From positions 16,021,866-16,085,865 of the forward strand of contig NC_051431.1 of the NCBI RefSeq assembly GCF_001649575.2: DNA of 64,000 nucleotides. Direction: 5' to 3'. The DNA comes from Kryptolebias marmoratus. Taxonomy: Eukaryota; Chordata; Actinopteri; Cyprinodontiformes; Rivulidae. Each line of letters begins with the position of its first letter. Position 1 is the first letter of the stretch. The notes under the pieces were generated by a model. It made no database searches. It had not been told where the DNA came from and saw only the letters and a list, made by a program, of their open reading frames with translations. Shown here piece after piece: positions 10,082-22,618 of this stretch. The translations under genes were made by a program, and so were the position numbers.

Positions 10082-10922
10082 CAGTAGTGGAAACAGTACT
10101 CAACTCTTGTACTTGAGTAAAAGTATTGATACTCATGGTCAAATATTACTCAACTACAAGTAAAGGTTGCTCAGACCAAAGTTTACTCAAGTTAAATATT
10201 AAAGTATTTACTTTTGAAAATACTTAAGTATTTTCAAAAGTAAATCCCCCCCCACACACACACACGCACACACACACATTCACAATGGAATAGAAGTTTA
10301 ATGTTGGATCCATTATTGCTGACGGACTGCAACTCTGCTTTCAAGATCTCATCCTATTGAACCACTTTGCTACACCACATGCCTTAATTAAACCTGTAAA
10401 TCACAAATAATATATTCCCGGCATTTTATATACCTCAGTATGCTTTCTCAGGGTGGATGGTGAGTTCTTGGATGCAGAGATGTAGTTTGTCCGCGGTGAA
10501 CACAGAAGACATTCAAAATTAAAAAAAACTATTTTTCAGTCCTAAACTCTAAACTCGAGCTGAGATAAGGCCATGGGGGGGCTGGTTTCTCCCCTTGAGT
10601 TTCTCCTACCGTCTCCATTGCTGAGTTCTGTTTGAATGAAGGTGATTGGTTCCCCTTCTGAGGAGCAAAGTGAGTGGCCAATTGCATTTCAGGAAAGAAA
10701 AATAAGCAAGAACGGATAACAAAGCTGAGCCAAAAGGAACGAGTAACGACAAGCTTCCTAGAAATGTAGGGGAGTCGAAAGTACAATATTTGTCCTTGAA
10801 ATGTATTGGAGTGAAAGTCGTAAGCTTCCAAAAACACAAATACTCAAATAAAGTAAAGATACTCATAAAATGTACTTAAGCACAGTACTCAAGTAAATGT
10901 ACTCCATTACTGTCCACCACTG
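10082..10922. mobile_element. 841-bp hAT-type element (CAGTRGTGGA ends)
   Basis: It starts cagtagtggaaacagtact and ends in tactgtccaccactg, with the ACTCAAGTAAA-type subterminal repeats familiar from teleost hAT elements. Flanks AAATTTAG (10074-10081) and AAGTTTAG (10923-10930) form an 8-bp target duplication with one mismatch. A (CA)n tract sits at 10252-10280. The middle (about 10290-10840) is unlike the terminal arms and encodes no transposase. Confidence 0.85.
10206..10245. repeat. perfect 40-bp palindrome
   Basis: Two exact 20-bp arms meet with no spacer at 10225/10226. The left arm reads ATTTACTTTTGAAAATACTT. It lies inside the hAT element and next to a C-run and (CA)n tract. Confidence 0.95.
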
Positions 10923-10930
10923 AAGTTTAG

Positions 10931-11815
10931 TAAATAACAACAGACAGAATAGATTTACTCTGTCATGTATAGACCCATGCTTTCTATTCTTGTTAAGAAC
11001 CTGTCTGATTGCAAATGTGGGACCTTTCTTTGATGCAGCAATATTCTCAGAAAAGTGAGCCTTTATAAAATCAGGCCTTTCACTGCCCTCATGTTTTGGA
11101 AAGTAAAAAGATTTGCTGGAGTTAGAGTCCAAATAAAAGTGTCAATAGCTCATCACTACATGCTGAAAAGCAGAGCAATTTGGAATCCAGAGCCCCTTCG
11201 CCTCATATACTTTCACCAACCTTTGAGGACCTTTGAAGGTCTTCCCAGAGCACTGATGACTGACTGAAATAGCAAGCCCAATGTGGTTAAAGACTCCACT
11301 CAGACTCTCTCAGACCTGGGAAATTAGAGTTCTCTGTGGCAGTACACTGCAGCCTGGAAACAAGTGTTGTCACAGTTTGATTTAGTGGCAGTGTCAGGTT
11401 TCACTGTGACTGCCAGGAAAATTTAATGTCAGGATTAACTGTAGATGGCTAAAATTTTGAAACAAACATTTAACCAGAACACTTGTTTTTAGAATGGTCA
11501 TAAAAACATATAATGTAAAACTGTTGTAAAATAAGAAGATTATCGGATTGTATATTATCATTATAAGAATAAAAAATATTACATGTTTTACACATGTATT
11601 GTTGTGCATCAACATTCCCTTATTAATTATACTCTGTACTTCACTGTAAGGTACACACAAACAAACATGCAGTTTATTTCCACTTAGGCTTTGATCCCTA
11701 TCGCTGAACTAAATTAGATAACATTTATACCATACTCATGGTGAATACTCAATTCAGATTGTTTTTTTTTGTGTGTAATGACTGTTGACAAATGTTGAGT
11801 TTTTCATCGTAGTAT
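10931..11815. other. unique-looking sequence
   Basis: Nothing repeated or exon-like is recognised between the hAT element and the degenerate satellite. Confidence 0.45.
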
Positions 11816-12068
11816 ATCAAATCACATATCTTGTATCTCAAATATCATATCATATTTATTAGCACAGAATATTTGTCATGCACTGTATTGTATAGAGGCA
11901 TATCAAGACTCATATATTATAGTATTTATCATATCATATTTTATTGTATTGTATCCTATCATATATTACATCACATCATATTGTATTGCATCATTTCACA
12001 TCATACCATATTATGCTGTATTTTATTGCATTGTTTCACATTGTATACTATTGTATTATATGTATGAT
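11816..12068. repeat. degenerate pentanucleotide satellite (ATCAT/TATTG type)
   Basis: Variants such as catat, catatc, tattgtattg and cacatcat recur about every five bases for 250 bp. The Tyr/Ile/His-rich ORFs here are translations of the repeat. Confidence 0.85.
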
Positions 12069-13031
12069 AGTGTAACCATAGTTTCCCACTCTCAGTCAAA
12101 TTGTTATCATCCTCTCAATGCTTACACTGAGACGTACATTGATTTTCATCTTTTATAGGAGATCATCTCACAATCTGTTTGCTTTTCAGCTTACTGATCC
12201 AGATTTCAGCTGACGGGACAGAAAGCCTGTTTGTTTGTGAAATTCTTATCAGGATTAAGAATATCAACCAAGGGATAATGGAATTTTCAGGGAACTGAGA
12301 CAGTCATTTGATTATGCCTGTTTGCTCATTAAATACTTTCAGCAGAAGAAGCAACAATTACTTGATTTGTGTTATTATATAGACTTTGACTGTATTAAAA
12401 GATCTGAGTTTATTTTATTTGGTTTGTAAGATCTTATCAAGGGACTTTTTTTGGGGGAAAAATAAAATCCACATTCGCTGCTCCTGAGTTTGCATGCTTG
12501 TTAAGTTGTCCACATCCAGTCATGTTTTCAGGATCCTAGTGGAGTTGGTGTGAAGCTGGGAGGCAAATGACTTAGCTGGGCTAGTTGCCAACACTATTAA
12601 ATGCCATCCCTGGGTGCCTGTCAGATAATGATTACTCGCTTGTGTGATGGTCCTCTTAACACACCTTGTCTAAATGCTCTGGCTGGTTTCTGGCAAGGTA
12701 GACTAAATGCAAACTGTTTGACATATTATAAACAGCACTGTCCCAAAGCCTGACAGGTGGCTATAAATACACACCTACACTCATGCACAAATGTACACTA
12801 AAGTCCAAAACATTTTGTGCAAACAAACACAGATGGCATGCATGAGCAAATGTATATTAACATGCTAATGAAAAGACTTTTCCATATGTCTTTGGGGCTG
12901 CAGATCCATCTTTTCTAATGTAGCGTTTCCCAAATGAACGCTCAGAGAATTCCTCGCTGTATTTCACAGTCAGGTGTGTTTCTTTAAGATCTGTGCCAAG
13001 TCGTTTCTCCTGTTCTCTAATCCTGCCACAG
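12069..13031. other. repeat-free sequence, possible conserved non-coding block
   Basis: From about 12480 to 12780 the sequence is complex and base-balanced, without microsatellite or transposon similarity. It contains a homeodomain-type TAATGATTA at about 12626-12634. It could be a conserved enhancer-like element, which cannot be judged from one sequence. Confidence 0.2.
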
Positions 13032-13169
13032 GCCAACATAAAACATCTGGGAGTTCACAGCGTGTGCGAGTTCACCCCGATCGCACAAATCTGCAGTGAG
13101 CCCTGTGTGTGCGCGATCCAGTATGTGTTGGCTTCTCAACAAGCCTGCCAGGCTAAGAGACCAACATCT
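13032..13169 (+). CDS. candidate cysteine-rich cassette exon (138 nt, phase 0-0)
   Basis: The acceptor is a pyrimidine-rich tract ending gccacag at 13025-13031, and the donor is TCT|gtgagtt at 13170. Between them lie exactly 46 open codons, beginning ANIKHLGVHSVCEF and ending ACQAKRPTS, with five cysteines, three of them in the cluster CSEPCVC. The length is a multiple of three and both boundaries are phase 0, so it could be included between the exons at 613 and 56365 without shifting frame. I recognise no domain. Phase compatibility alone happens by chance about one time in nine, and an open 138-nt stretch is not rare, so this is a candidate only. Confidence 0.25.
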
Positions 13170-15590
13170 GTGAGTTCAGATGTTTCCTAATGATATGCTA
13201 ATGGTGCTGGAGGGAGACAAGCACAGAGGCTAATGTAGCGGTCATAAACCTCTTGCCTCCATCTTGCTACCTCTCTGCCTACCTGCTTGTTTCATGATAC
13301 ACCCATTGCTACTTTTTTTGCCATCTGACTTTATCGTCTTCCCTTTAAACCTTCTGTACCAATTTACTCAAAGGCGAAACATTTTTGACAGGAATGTAAT
13401 TATTTGATATCTTCATTGTGAAATTTCACTTGAAACAAATGAAAAAAAATAATTATGGATAATTTCTGAATACTTCTAGACTTGGAATGCCCATGAATTC
13501 TATTAAAAAATTAGCATGCCAACAATATCAGGAAAGTTTCAGTGTAAAGTAGTTCTCACTTTTCTGTAAGTTTTAAATAGCACCAATGAGAGTACCTAGT
13601 TTATACTTTTGTCTTCCTTATTTAAACTTAAAAGCTCCAATGTATTGCTTTGACTTACACTTTTAGCCACTACCAGCAGTGTGTAAACTCCATATTTCTG
13701 AGCCAAAAAAGTGCAAGCGTCTTGTCCTGCTCTATGAATATCATTTATAGTTACATCTACTAAATATAAAAAAAATATCTCCATTAAATTATCCAAAAAG
13801 ATAATGTGTTTCCAAGGACAAACAAAACCAATAGCACTTTAGTGTTCTCATTAAAGAATAATTCCTCCAGACTGTTTGTTTTGATAGGTCCTGATTCCAC
13901 TTTTACAAGATAAGACTAAACCTCAAACAAAATGTCAAATGACTACATAATAAATGTAAAGATTTTAATGTCTGATAACTCGATGTGAAATTGTTTTATT
14001 CTTAAAAACATAAGCTTGAAGAAATTAGAAAAAAAAACTACTTTTCTTCTCAGAAACCGTATCAAAGAAATGTTTTTTGTTGTGAAAATAAGTTTTCCAG
14101 GTACTGGCTGCTTAGAATAATTCGAATTAAAAAAAAGTGTGAGAATCCTGTTTTTATCAGCTTCTTTCTCACAGCAGTTCCACAATATGGCAACAAAGAC
14201 AAGTCTCTCTTTAAGCTGCCTCGGGTCGTTCATAAATCATTGATTGAGTTGGCCACATCCTGCAATGTGTGAGCTTTTATTATTGAAGCCAGCATCAAAG
14301 AACCAAAGTTTGGAGACTTGATAGTGGTGAGCTGGCTTCAATCTTCCTTTCATAAATCTCACAAAGCGAACTAGAGGGTGTCTCAACCCAGCCTGAAGTG
14401 TTTCGTGTCAAGTTGTCGTTTTTAGCAAAGCGCTGGTAACAATTTCTTATTAAATCCAATGCTTTAATGACATTGTGGCCATAAGACTATTTTGGAACAT
14501 TTTGTTCTCGTCCTCTTAACCCTCTAGCAAATCAAGACGGATGGCCATCCTGGGTCTACTGGAGGATTTCTTTCTGCTAAAAGGGAATCATTCCTTTCCA
14601 CTGTCACCAGCTGCCTCATGAATGTTTAGCATGTGGGAGTGAATAAAGAAGAAAGATTCAGTGCAATTTACTAGTGCAAAAGTTTCCTTATACAACTTTT
14701 TACTAAGTGCCATTTTATAGGTTACTGAATCTGATTATATTGTAATATAATTGGATTGGACTGTAAATAATAAAACGTGTATCTGACTGACTTTATTTAG
14801 CTTAATATAAATTATATATTTATAGGATTAATTTTATATTTTGATTTTAATTTCTGAAGTGTTGATTGCATCATAGTTTCAGGACATTCTTGAAAAGAAG
14901 GGGATTAGACTTGATGATGACAACTATTTTCGTTTTGTATCCTTACAAAAGTGTGAAACATTGTCCCTTTTAAACTGATTCTCCTCTTTTTATTTTGTTT
15001 GCTGTTGACAGCGCTTTCCTTCTCAGCTTCCATTTGATCAAATATTTGTTTTTTTTATTGAAGAACCAAATGTGGAATTATAATACCTCCTCCTCTCTTT
15101 AAAACATGAATAATTGTATACCAGAAAGAAAATAATACCAGAAAGCTTAACTCCAGTTAAGCTTTATGCACTGTGTTTTTGTTTGTTTGTTTCAATAAAA
15201 ATTTTTTTTTTTTTGTGATGTGCCTGGTGATGTCATTTAAGAGGGGGGTAGGGGTGGGGGGTACTCAGTGTTTAGTTTATATTCGTTTTCTTTGAGATAA
15301 TTGAGCTTTGAACTCTTGACAGGCGCAGGTGTGACTATCAATATCAGTGCATGTTTGTATGCCTCCCTCAAAAATTTAAAAAGGATAAACAAAAGCTGTG
15401 CTGATGAAGATCATGTCAACGACAGTGATAGAGGTCATTGCGTCTCATCACATATGTGGAATGGATGTTGTGATATTACTAATAATATCAATTTTCTAAA
15501 ACAAAAAATTCCCATGAAACACCCCTTATGGTTGGAAAGGAGAAAGTGGTGGGGGAGTCCTGTAATGAGGAAGAGCAATACAGACCCTCC
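13170..15590. other. AT-rich sequence, nothing recognised
   Basis: No transposon ends, exons or RNA genes are supported. A T-run at 15200-15214 and a G-rich run at 15241-15261 are minor. Confidence 0.45.
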
Positions 15591-15593
15591 ACA

Positions 15594-15634
<41 letters not shown>

Positions 15635-15640
15635 CACACA
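15591..15640. repeat. (CA)n microsatellite
   Basis: About 20 near-perfect CA units. It creates the His/Thr-rich plus-strand and Cys/Val-rich minus-strand ORFs seen here. Confidence 0.95.
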
Positions 15641-16224
15641 CCCTTTCCTTCCTCATCCATATGCAGCAGCATCCCTCCAGTACTGCTGCACATAGATAAA
15701 CCACATTTGGAAAAAGTGTTTATGACTTCTGGCACAAATCATTTACAAGCTTATAAACATGACTGGGAGCCTGATGGAGAGAAAGTCGATGTAAATTTAC
15801 GACTCAAACTGTGCATATTTACATATCGAGAAATGTTTATGCACATTACGCAGCTGTGTACATGAATAGTTTTCTTTAAGAATTTGGGATTATTGTGAAA
15901 TTGAACCAACCTCCACATCTACAATCTTTGCCCACTCCTCTTCAGCTTTTATTAAGGAATACACACAAACTTCCGTAATTATTCACTGCAAACACAGATT
16001 GGAACAAGCTACTATTAGAGCTGTTATATAATATGTAATTTATTTGACCAAAGTTAATTATAGGACTCTGTGACATTAATTAGGAATAATGGTAAACTAA
16101 TAACATTTTAATGTTTATTTATTATTTAAAAATATATATTATTTAAAAATGAATTATTTAAATTAGCTGATGTTTAACCCCAAAGAAAGCGTTTTTTTTT
16201 TTTTTTTTTAAATACTGTTAAAAC

Positions 16225-16445
16225 TATGACTACAGTATAACTAGTTATAGTTGTTTTGGTCAAATATTGCAAATAACATTGTGCATGATCCCAATATTGA
16301 AAAGTACACTTAGAGTACCTCAGCAAACTTCAGAATCAAACTTCAGTTTAATATCTGTACATTTGAATAGGTTGTAGCTAATTTTGACTCGGGTAAAGTT
16401 GATTAGTTGTAGTGGCCATCTTGAATTACCTAATCAGTTGTAAGC
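16225..16445 (+). repeat. family A fragment, copy 3
   Basis: It retains gttttggtcaaatattg, the cttcagtttaatatctgtac section and gattagttgtagtggccatcttgaatta. Head and 3' stem-loop are absent. Confidence 0.65.
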
Positions 16446-16944
16446 ATTTTGAACCACCTTGTTGCTGAAAAGTGCTCAGGAAAAACTCAGGAATACATAA
16501 TATGAAAATGAAAAACAATATAAAATTATACAAAACAAGAGATGTAAAGTATATACCATATCAAGACTAACTAATAAAAATAAAACTTTCAAAAAAGTTC
16601 CATTAACTGGAAAAATTAAATAATTTTAACACTATCAGATATTTGCTGGAGACTGACTTGTGTTTTACCAAGTGTTAAAAAACTCAGACTGTCGCTTGTC
16701 ATTTCCACCTGTTTAGACTTTATTCTTTGCTCTTGTGATTGAGTCTGTACTCAAATAACAACTAGTTTTCATTCAGAGACAAAGAATCCAAACTATTTAA
16801 TCACTAAAACAAGGCTGATGTAAGCTCTCCCTAAGGCCTTTTTGTCGAGAATTTAGATCCCATTTAATTTTCTCTTCCTCCAGTAGCATGGGGAAAATAT
16901 TATTCTAACTCTTAGCATAAAATTACATCTAAGACACCTTTAAC

Positions 16945-17235
16945 ATCCATCTGTCCATCTTCAGCCAGTTATTCAAGACTGAGTTGAGGGGACAACAGCT
17001 AAGCAGAGATCCCAAGACCTCTTCCCAGCTGACTCCTCCAGCTCAAAAAGAAGGACTCCAAGATGTTCCCAGGTCAGCTGTAAGACATAGTCCTTTGGTT
17101 TGCCCAAATCTCTTCTCCCAGTGGAACATTCAGGCGTTCGGAAGACATCCTTACCAGAAACCAGCTTAGCTGGCTCCTTTAAATGTGGATCAAGAGCAGT
17201 GACTCTAATTTAAACTACCTCCGAAATGCCAAACT
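16945..17235 (-). mobile_element. decayed LINE 3' fragment (RT C-terminus) with (GGAT)n tail
   Basis: On the minus strand, gagccagctaag, ccactgggag, gactatgtcttacagctgac and ctctgcttagctg align in order with the end of a LINE reverse transcriptase common in teleosts (SQMRWLGH...GRRPRGRP...DYVSQL style). It ends in a ggatg-type tail at the left. Stops and indels show it is dead. Confidence 0.6.
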
Positions 17236-18285
17236 CCTAAACGTGGGGCAGATGGTTTGGTTTTCTTAAAATCCACTGCAGGCTCCAGGAAGTGAAATAA
17301 AAAAAAGACCAAAGTAAGGGAACACCTCTTACATCCTCAGCACCGTAAACAGTCTCCTTTTGTTTTCACAGTATCAGAAAGTATAACCCACCTGAGTCAC
17401 AAATCTCCTCTAGACAAAAAGTGAAAACCTTTGAGTTCTCAAATTGTTTTCCAAGTGAAAAGACTTGATTTTTTGAAAATTTCAAAACTTGAAAATCATT
17501 TTTGAACATGATGGATCCAGAAAACGTAATACCTCTAACTGGAACAGCCCAGTAAACATTCACATAAAGGAGCTACATATATGCCTATAATATTGTGTTG
17601 GGGATGTCATCAGTGTTTGGTGAAAAGCAGGTGCACATGAATATTCAAAGGAAGGGAAGTGGGCCCAAATGTCTGCTTTATAACTCAACAAACATCACTC
17701 ATGTGCATGTGTGTGTGTGTGTGTGGGTGAAGGTGTACTTATAAATATAAAGAATTTATATCCATGCATGCTGATGGAGTGAGATTGTGTTCTATTGTGT
17801 CAGTGTTTTAGTTATTCCCACCACGGTTAAAAAAAGAAAGAAAATCTGATTCACTTCCAGCATTTCATTAGTATGCAAGGTTGGGTTCAGCATGGAAAAC
17901 ACAGTTTAACAGGAATTGTTTACAACAGCTGCAAGAACGCAAAAAGAGTTTTCTTTGTGCCAGCAACACTGAATTCATTTATATACCTAAGGGTTGTTTT
18001 TTTTCTGTTGGGCATCAAAGAAATTCAATTTAAAGTGAACTCTGACAGGTATAATCCAAACATGGGTGCGCGATAAAACATTCAGCACAATGTGTTTACG
18101 TGGAGGGATTATTTTAGGGTCTGCACCACATTTATGCATTTTAAAAGGACACCTGGTAATCCAGGATTTGGAGATTTGAAAAAGCAGGAAAAAAAAGAAA
18201 AAGAAGAAGAAGAGGAACAGAATAAAGTGAAGACAAAAGTTCAGAAACTGACTGAGAAACCAACTCTGATCTTCAGAATAGCTGT
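17236..18285. other. unique-looking sequence with a short (GT)n
   Basis: A GT tract lies at 17705-17726 and a GAA-rich stretch at 18190-18215. No exon or transposon is supported. Confidence 0.45.
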
Positions 18286-18287
18286 CT

Positions 18288-18460
18288 CCTTCAGTGCACC
18301 ACAGTTTAACTCATTATCTATAAAACTGACTGAGTCATGGTCAATGTTTGCACTATCTATGATTGATTAGCTGTGGCAGCTATTTTGAATCAGGTTGACT
18401 CTAACTGTTAATCAGTTGTAGATGTACATCCAATGATTACTCTCTGAGTGTTTCAATAAA
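18288..18460 (+). repeat. family A body fragment, copy 4
   Basis: It contains taaaactgactgagtcatgg, gattgattagctgtggcagc and gtacatccaatgattact. Head and tail are missing. Confidence 0.65.
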
Positions 18461-18776
18461 TAATAACTTTAACCATTGCCAATATGTGGACAACACTGAC
18501 TATCAGGATGTAAAAGACTGACTTGCTACATTTTTACTGCACCTACTCTCATTTTAGTTGCAGTGCAGAAAATGGAAAATACCTGTGTGATGACAGTCGT
18601 GTGAATATACTGATCAGACTGATCAAAGCTGAATAAACATGAGACCTTTGTGGTTGTTTTTTTTTCCTTTTTCTTCTTTTGAAGACATTTCACCAAAAGG
18701 CTTTGTCATTTTTATCTCACTGTTGCTGTGTTTTAAACCTTTTAAATGTCGAAGGGTTGTTCACATTTGACTTTTG

Positions 18777-19345
18777 TTAAAAGGATAGTTCAGATCTTCT
18801 TCTAAAGAGGGGTTCTGTTTTAAATACTGTAGCTTTTTGAACAACCTCACCTTGATGAAACAAAGTTTGTTCGAGTGGGACCGAGGTCAAAGTAGATTAC
18901 TGGTATCTTAGAACTCCAGTCTCAAAAAATTCATAGAAGTTCATGCAACCACTATTTTATGAACCTTTGCATTGTTGTTACTTTTGCATACATGGTTTTG
19001 TTTTTTTTTGCTAAGTAAAATTGTGGCAGCAAAATCAGCTAGCAGCAGCATCTCTGGTGCAGCCTTGGACACTTTGTTTAAAATTAATATTTCTGGCAGA
19101 GTAACCATGTAAAGTGAATCTGAGGCCAATGTAAAGATTTTTAAAAAGCATTTGGATGAACCACAATGAAACAAGATTGAAATTGTTTTAGGATGGCAGC
19201 AATCCACTTTAGTCTTGGTCGTACTTGGACATCTCATTAGCTTGTCAGTCTGGTCAGAATAAACTCCATTTCTTTTTTGAACAACAGGAAAGATATTAAT
19301 TGTTAATTTTCACAGAATCTCATGTCAACTATCTGATCTATTCGT
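18777..19345. mobile_element. family B MITE, copy 2 (inverted relative to copy 1)
   Basis: It begins TTAAAAGGATAGTTCAGATC, followed by ctttttgaacaacctcacc, the reverse complement of the 9990 section of copy 1. It includes ggcagcaatccactttagtc. The right end, near tcaactatctgatctatt, is poorly preserved. Confidence 0.6.
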
Positions 19346-21134
19346 TTTGAGTACATCATTGAGAATCTACTCTACATGTAATGTAGTCCTTAAATCATGT
19401 CATGTTATTGCACTTTTATTTTTTCCTGCACTGTGGAAATGCCATTCAGTTAAAGTAATGCTTTATCTCACTCATCAAACTGCCACCCAACAGAAGCTGG
19501 ACAGAAAGACATTAATCCATTTTATTTATTTTGCATATCTTGAAAAAAACAACACTGCATTAAATTTGGTTTTGAGCCTTCCCAGTATTATGGACAACCC
19601 CAGACAATAAAAACATACAAAATAAATGCTCTACACAAATCATTCCAAATGTCAGCAGAGTGTGATTTACAGATGGCATCTGAAACGTTGTGATTAGTGA
19701 GCGTGTTTTACTGTGCTGTGTTCATGGCTGTAAATGTGCCAATGGGAATGAAAACAATTGTTGTTTTCTCTCTTTTCTCGTCCTCTTATCTGGCCTGTTA
19801 GTGGAACACAGAAACAGAGCTTGTTCTTAATCTGCATGAATAATGGAACACCTTTTTTGTTCTCATTGTAAACACCATAAAATACATGCAACTGTGAATA
19901 AGCAATGAGTGAATGTATCCATGAACTATATATTTAAAAACAGAGAGTTTCATAAAAAAGTACTGGGTTTTTGAAGTATATTTCTTTCAATGAGATGCTA
20001 TTTTTGGTCTGCTCTTAAAAAAAAAAAATTAAGACTGCAGCTTTTGTAAGTACTGTATGTGGAGATCCAACACCAGAGGATCCATTTTTATATTTAAAGT
20101 GTGAGCATGTTGAGTCTAATCTGCTTCTGCAGAACACAACTAGGAGTGTTTGTGACTGTGAAAGCAGTTTAAGTGTTTGTTGTGTGTCTGTGAAGCTTCT
20201 TAAAGAGACACGAATGTGTGTGTGAGTGCCTATTTGTGCGAGAGTGTAAAATACTTGAAGAGCACTTTGTCTCTTTGGGTGGGGTTTAATAGGAGAAATG
20301 TACCTGTCTCTTTTCATCTGTGTGAGCCACTACTTTTCCCCTCTTTCCCTAGAGCCCTTTGTCACTTTAGCATTTGGTATAAAAGCTTTCCTTCAGTGTG
20401 CTTCGTTTCATCTCTTTATTTCTGTCAATTGTCTTGATGTCTCTTCCTCTTTCCCGCTCAGTCTGCCTCTCATCTAAGCACCGAAACTGCTTCCTTAAAC
20501 TCTACAAGACTTCATACGTCATAAAAGAAATATTTACATCTTTGCAATTGCATTCAGGCTTCCTTATACCATAGTCAATTATTCCTGATCTCATAAGCAA
20601 TACTACTTTATATCGTGAGTATGTAGTCTAAATTTAACAACATAAGTCAGTGTTTGTCCATGGATTACTTATATAGCCTCCAATGCCCTAAACACTGAGT
20701 AACAATAGTGCACACACTGAGTTCTCTACTGGGGGTCCATTAGAGCAGGAGCTTAACTCCCCATCTCTGTGCACACAAATTTGCATTTATAAGCAAGGCC
20801 ACTAAAGAGAAGTTTGTGTCAACTTATTGCTGCTGTGCGATTTTGTTTTAATTGCAGAAACTGTTTATTGTTGTCAATGTTAAGATTTGATCATCCAAAA
20901 ACCAACAGAATATTGTTTTCAATACTCAATGAGGTTTTTTTTTATTAGAAGCAAAACATAGAATGTGACATAATGTAGAAACATAGATCACATTATTGAG
21001 GCATTAAAATTGGATGGAAAAGTTGAATAATCGCTTTATTGAAAATTTGCTCTACAATTGTCATTATTGTGAAAAACAGCAAACAAAAAAACATGGCCTG
21101 TCAACGGCAATACAATTTTCCCAAGCTATCTTTT
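19346..21134. other. unique-looking sequence
   Basis: No repeat or exon pair is supported. A pyrimidine-rich acceptor-like site at 20440-20461 leads to short open frames without a donor. Confidence 0.45.
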
Positions 21135-21560
21135 TATTTGTTGTTTCTAAAAATATCAGTGTAAATATTACACTGTTTTAAGAAATGTTTTCATCCACAT
21201 GAAACCACAGTTGTGACCCAAAATGCTTCAGTAGCTATGCCAGACCTGTACGTGGTGCTGTAACACCATCACAGAAATACACCAAAATGAGAAAACAAGA
21301 TGTGGAGCACATGTGTGAAGCTTACATGTTGGATCTGAAATGTAAACACAATAAGTAGCAGAGGGTGCACTTTGGTTGTGTAGGTTGGATTAGAGGTGGG
21401 GCTATGATATCATTGTTTTCAATAGGCAGAGTTTGGGCTGTCTACATGAAAATGGAACATTTTTTTTACATTGGCATTTGCTTTTTAAAAAATAGCATTT
21501 TTTGATTCCTAAAATACTATTTTCTTGTGGACACAAAGCTGAACCGATAAACCCTTTTTT
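21135..21560. mobile_element. probable decayed inverted-repeat DNA transposon
   Basis: The left section ttttcatccacatgaaacc and right section attttcttgtggacacaaag are inverted relatives of the 'gtgtggac' ends common in teleost DNA elements. CpG sites appear decayed to TpG/CpA. Exact termini and target duplication cannot be fixed. Confidence 0.35.
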
Positions 21561-22107
21561 ATATTCACAAAAAATGTTCAGCCCCTCAAAATGGCATCAC
21601 AACTGAAGCACAACACACCATCTTTACACTTTTAATCTTATTGTCACAGAAAATAAGATTTTGTGACACGTCTTTACCACATTCTGAAGCCCAGGCCAAA
21701 GTGTCCCATCACAGGTACAGCTTTCTGGTTTAGTGACAATCTCTTAGAAACGTTAGAGATTTTCTGTTGATTGGGAAAAAGTTCCATGTTTACAGGGTAA
21801 TCCTGTGCCTGTTGAATCCGCTGTAGTTTCCATGCTAGGCCACTAGCTGGCGTTGACATCAATGTCAGTGCACAGACACCGGTCTGTACAGCATGTCAGC
21901 AGTTCCAAAATGGTGAACATGGATACCTTTGTTTGGACTTACAGTGAGGTTGGGTTGCTGCTACATGTTGAAAAGGGTGAGTAGCACAATAAGCACTCTG
22001 CTTTCTGCCCTTGTTACTGTTTTTTGATCTACTCGTGCTGCAGCCGTCTGTAGTGTGCTTGTGCAATTTCACACGCTGCGGCTTCCTTTGAAATGCAACA
22101 GGAGTAT
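21561..22107. other. unassigned sequence
   Basis: It may continue the decayed element to its left. No exon or definite boundary is visible. Confidence 0.35.
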
Positions 22108-22618
22108 ATCAGGTTGGGTGGAGATTGCAGCGAACCCAATGCACAGACTCATCTTATTTCCAGGAATAAAAATAATTTATTTAAAATAAGAAGAAACAAA
22201 AATAAACAGCGGACGAGGCAGCAAAAAACAAAACCAAGTACGAGACAAAAACTAAATCCAAAACTGTAGCTGACATTAGAGGCAGACATGAGGGGAACCA
22301 GACAGCAGGAGAAAAAAATGACAATGGACCAACAAGTAAAAAGAGGAAATGACCTGGTTTTAAAAGCAGAGGGTAATTAGGGGAAGTGGGCACAGGTGAA
22401 GGATTACAAACTAGGAGCAGGTGGAGAAGGGCGTGACAGGTAAACAAGTGATAACAGAGGACAAGTGAATAATGACAGGAAACAAAGACACAAGGAACGA
22501 AGACTTAGTTAAGCCCAGAACAAACATAAAGGCAACTAAATAACAAAATAAAAGAAACGATAAACCCAAACTGAAACATGAATCAGAAACACAAGAACAA
22601 CCCCAAATCCTGACTGAG
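22108..22618 (-). mobile_element. solo-LTR-like element
   Basis: Read on the minus strand it starts near tcaggatttggggtt and ends near cccaacctga, inverted short ends like LTR termini. It has a TATA-like cttttaaaac (about 22357-22366) and a polyadenylation signal AATAAA (complement of 22176-22181) near the 3' end, the order expected of an LTR. No internal retroelement genes lie beside it. Target duplications are unclear. Confidence 0.5.

Noticed and set aside
15301..15699. 132-aa ORF with poly-His/Thr
   Set aside because: It reads through a (CA)n microsatellite; the flanking residues show no domain.
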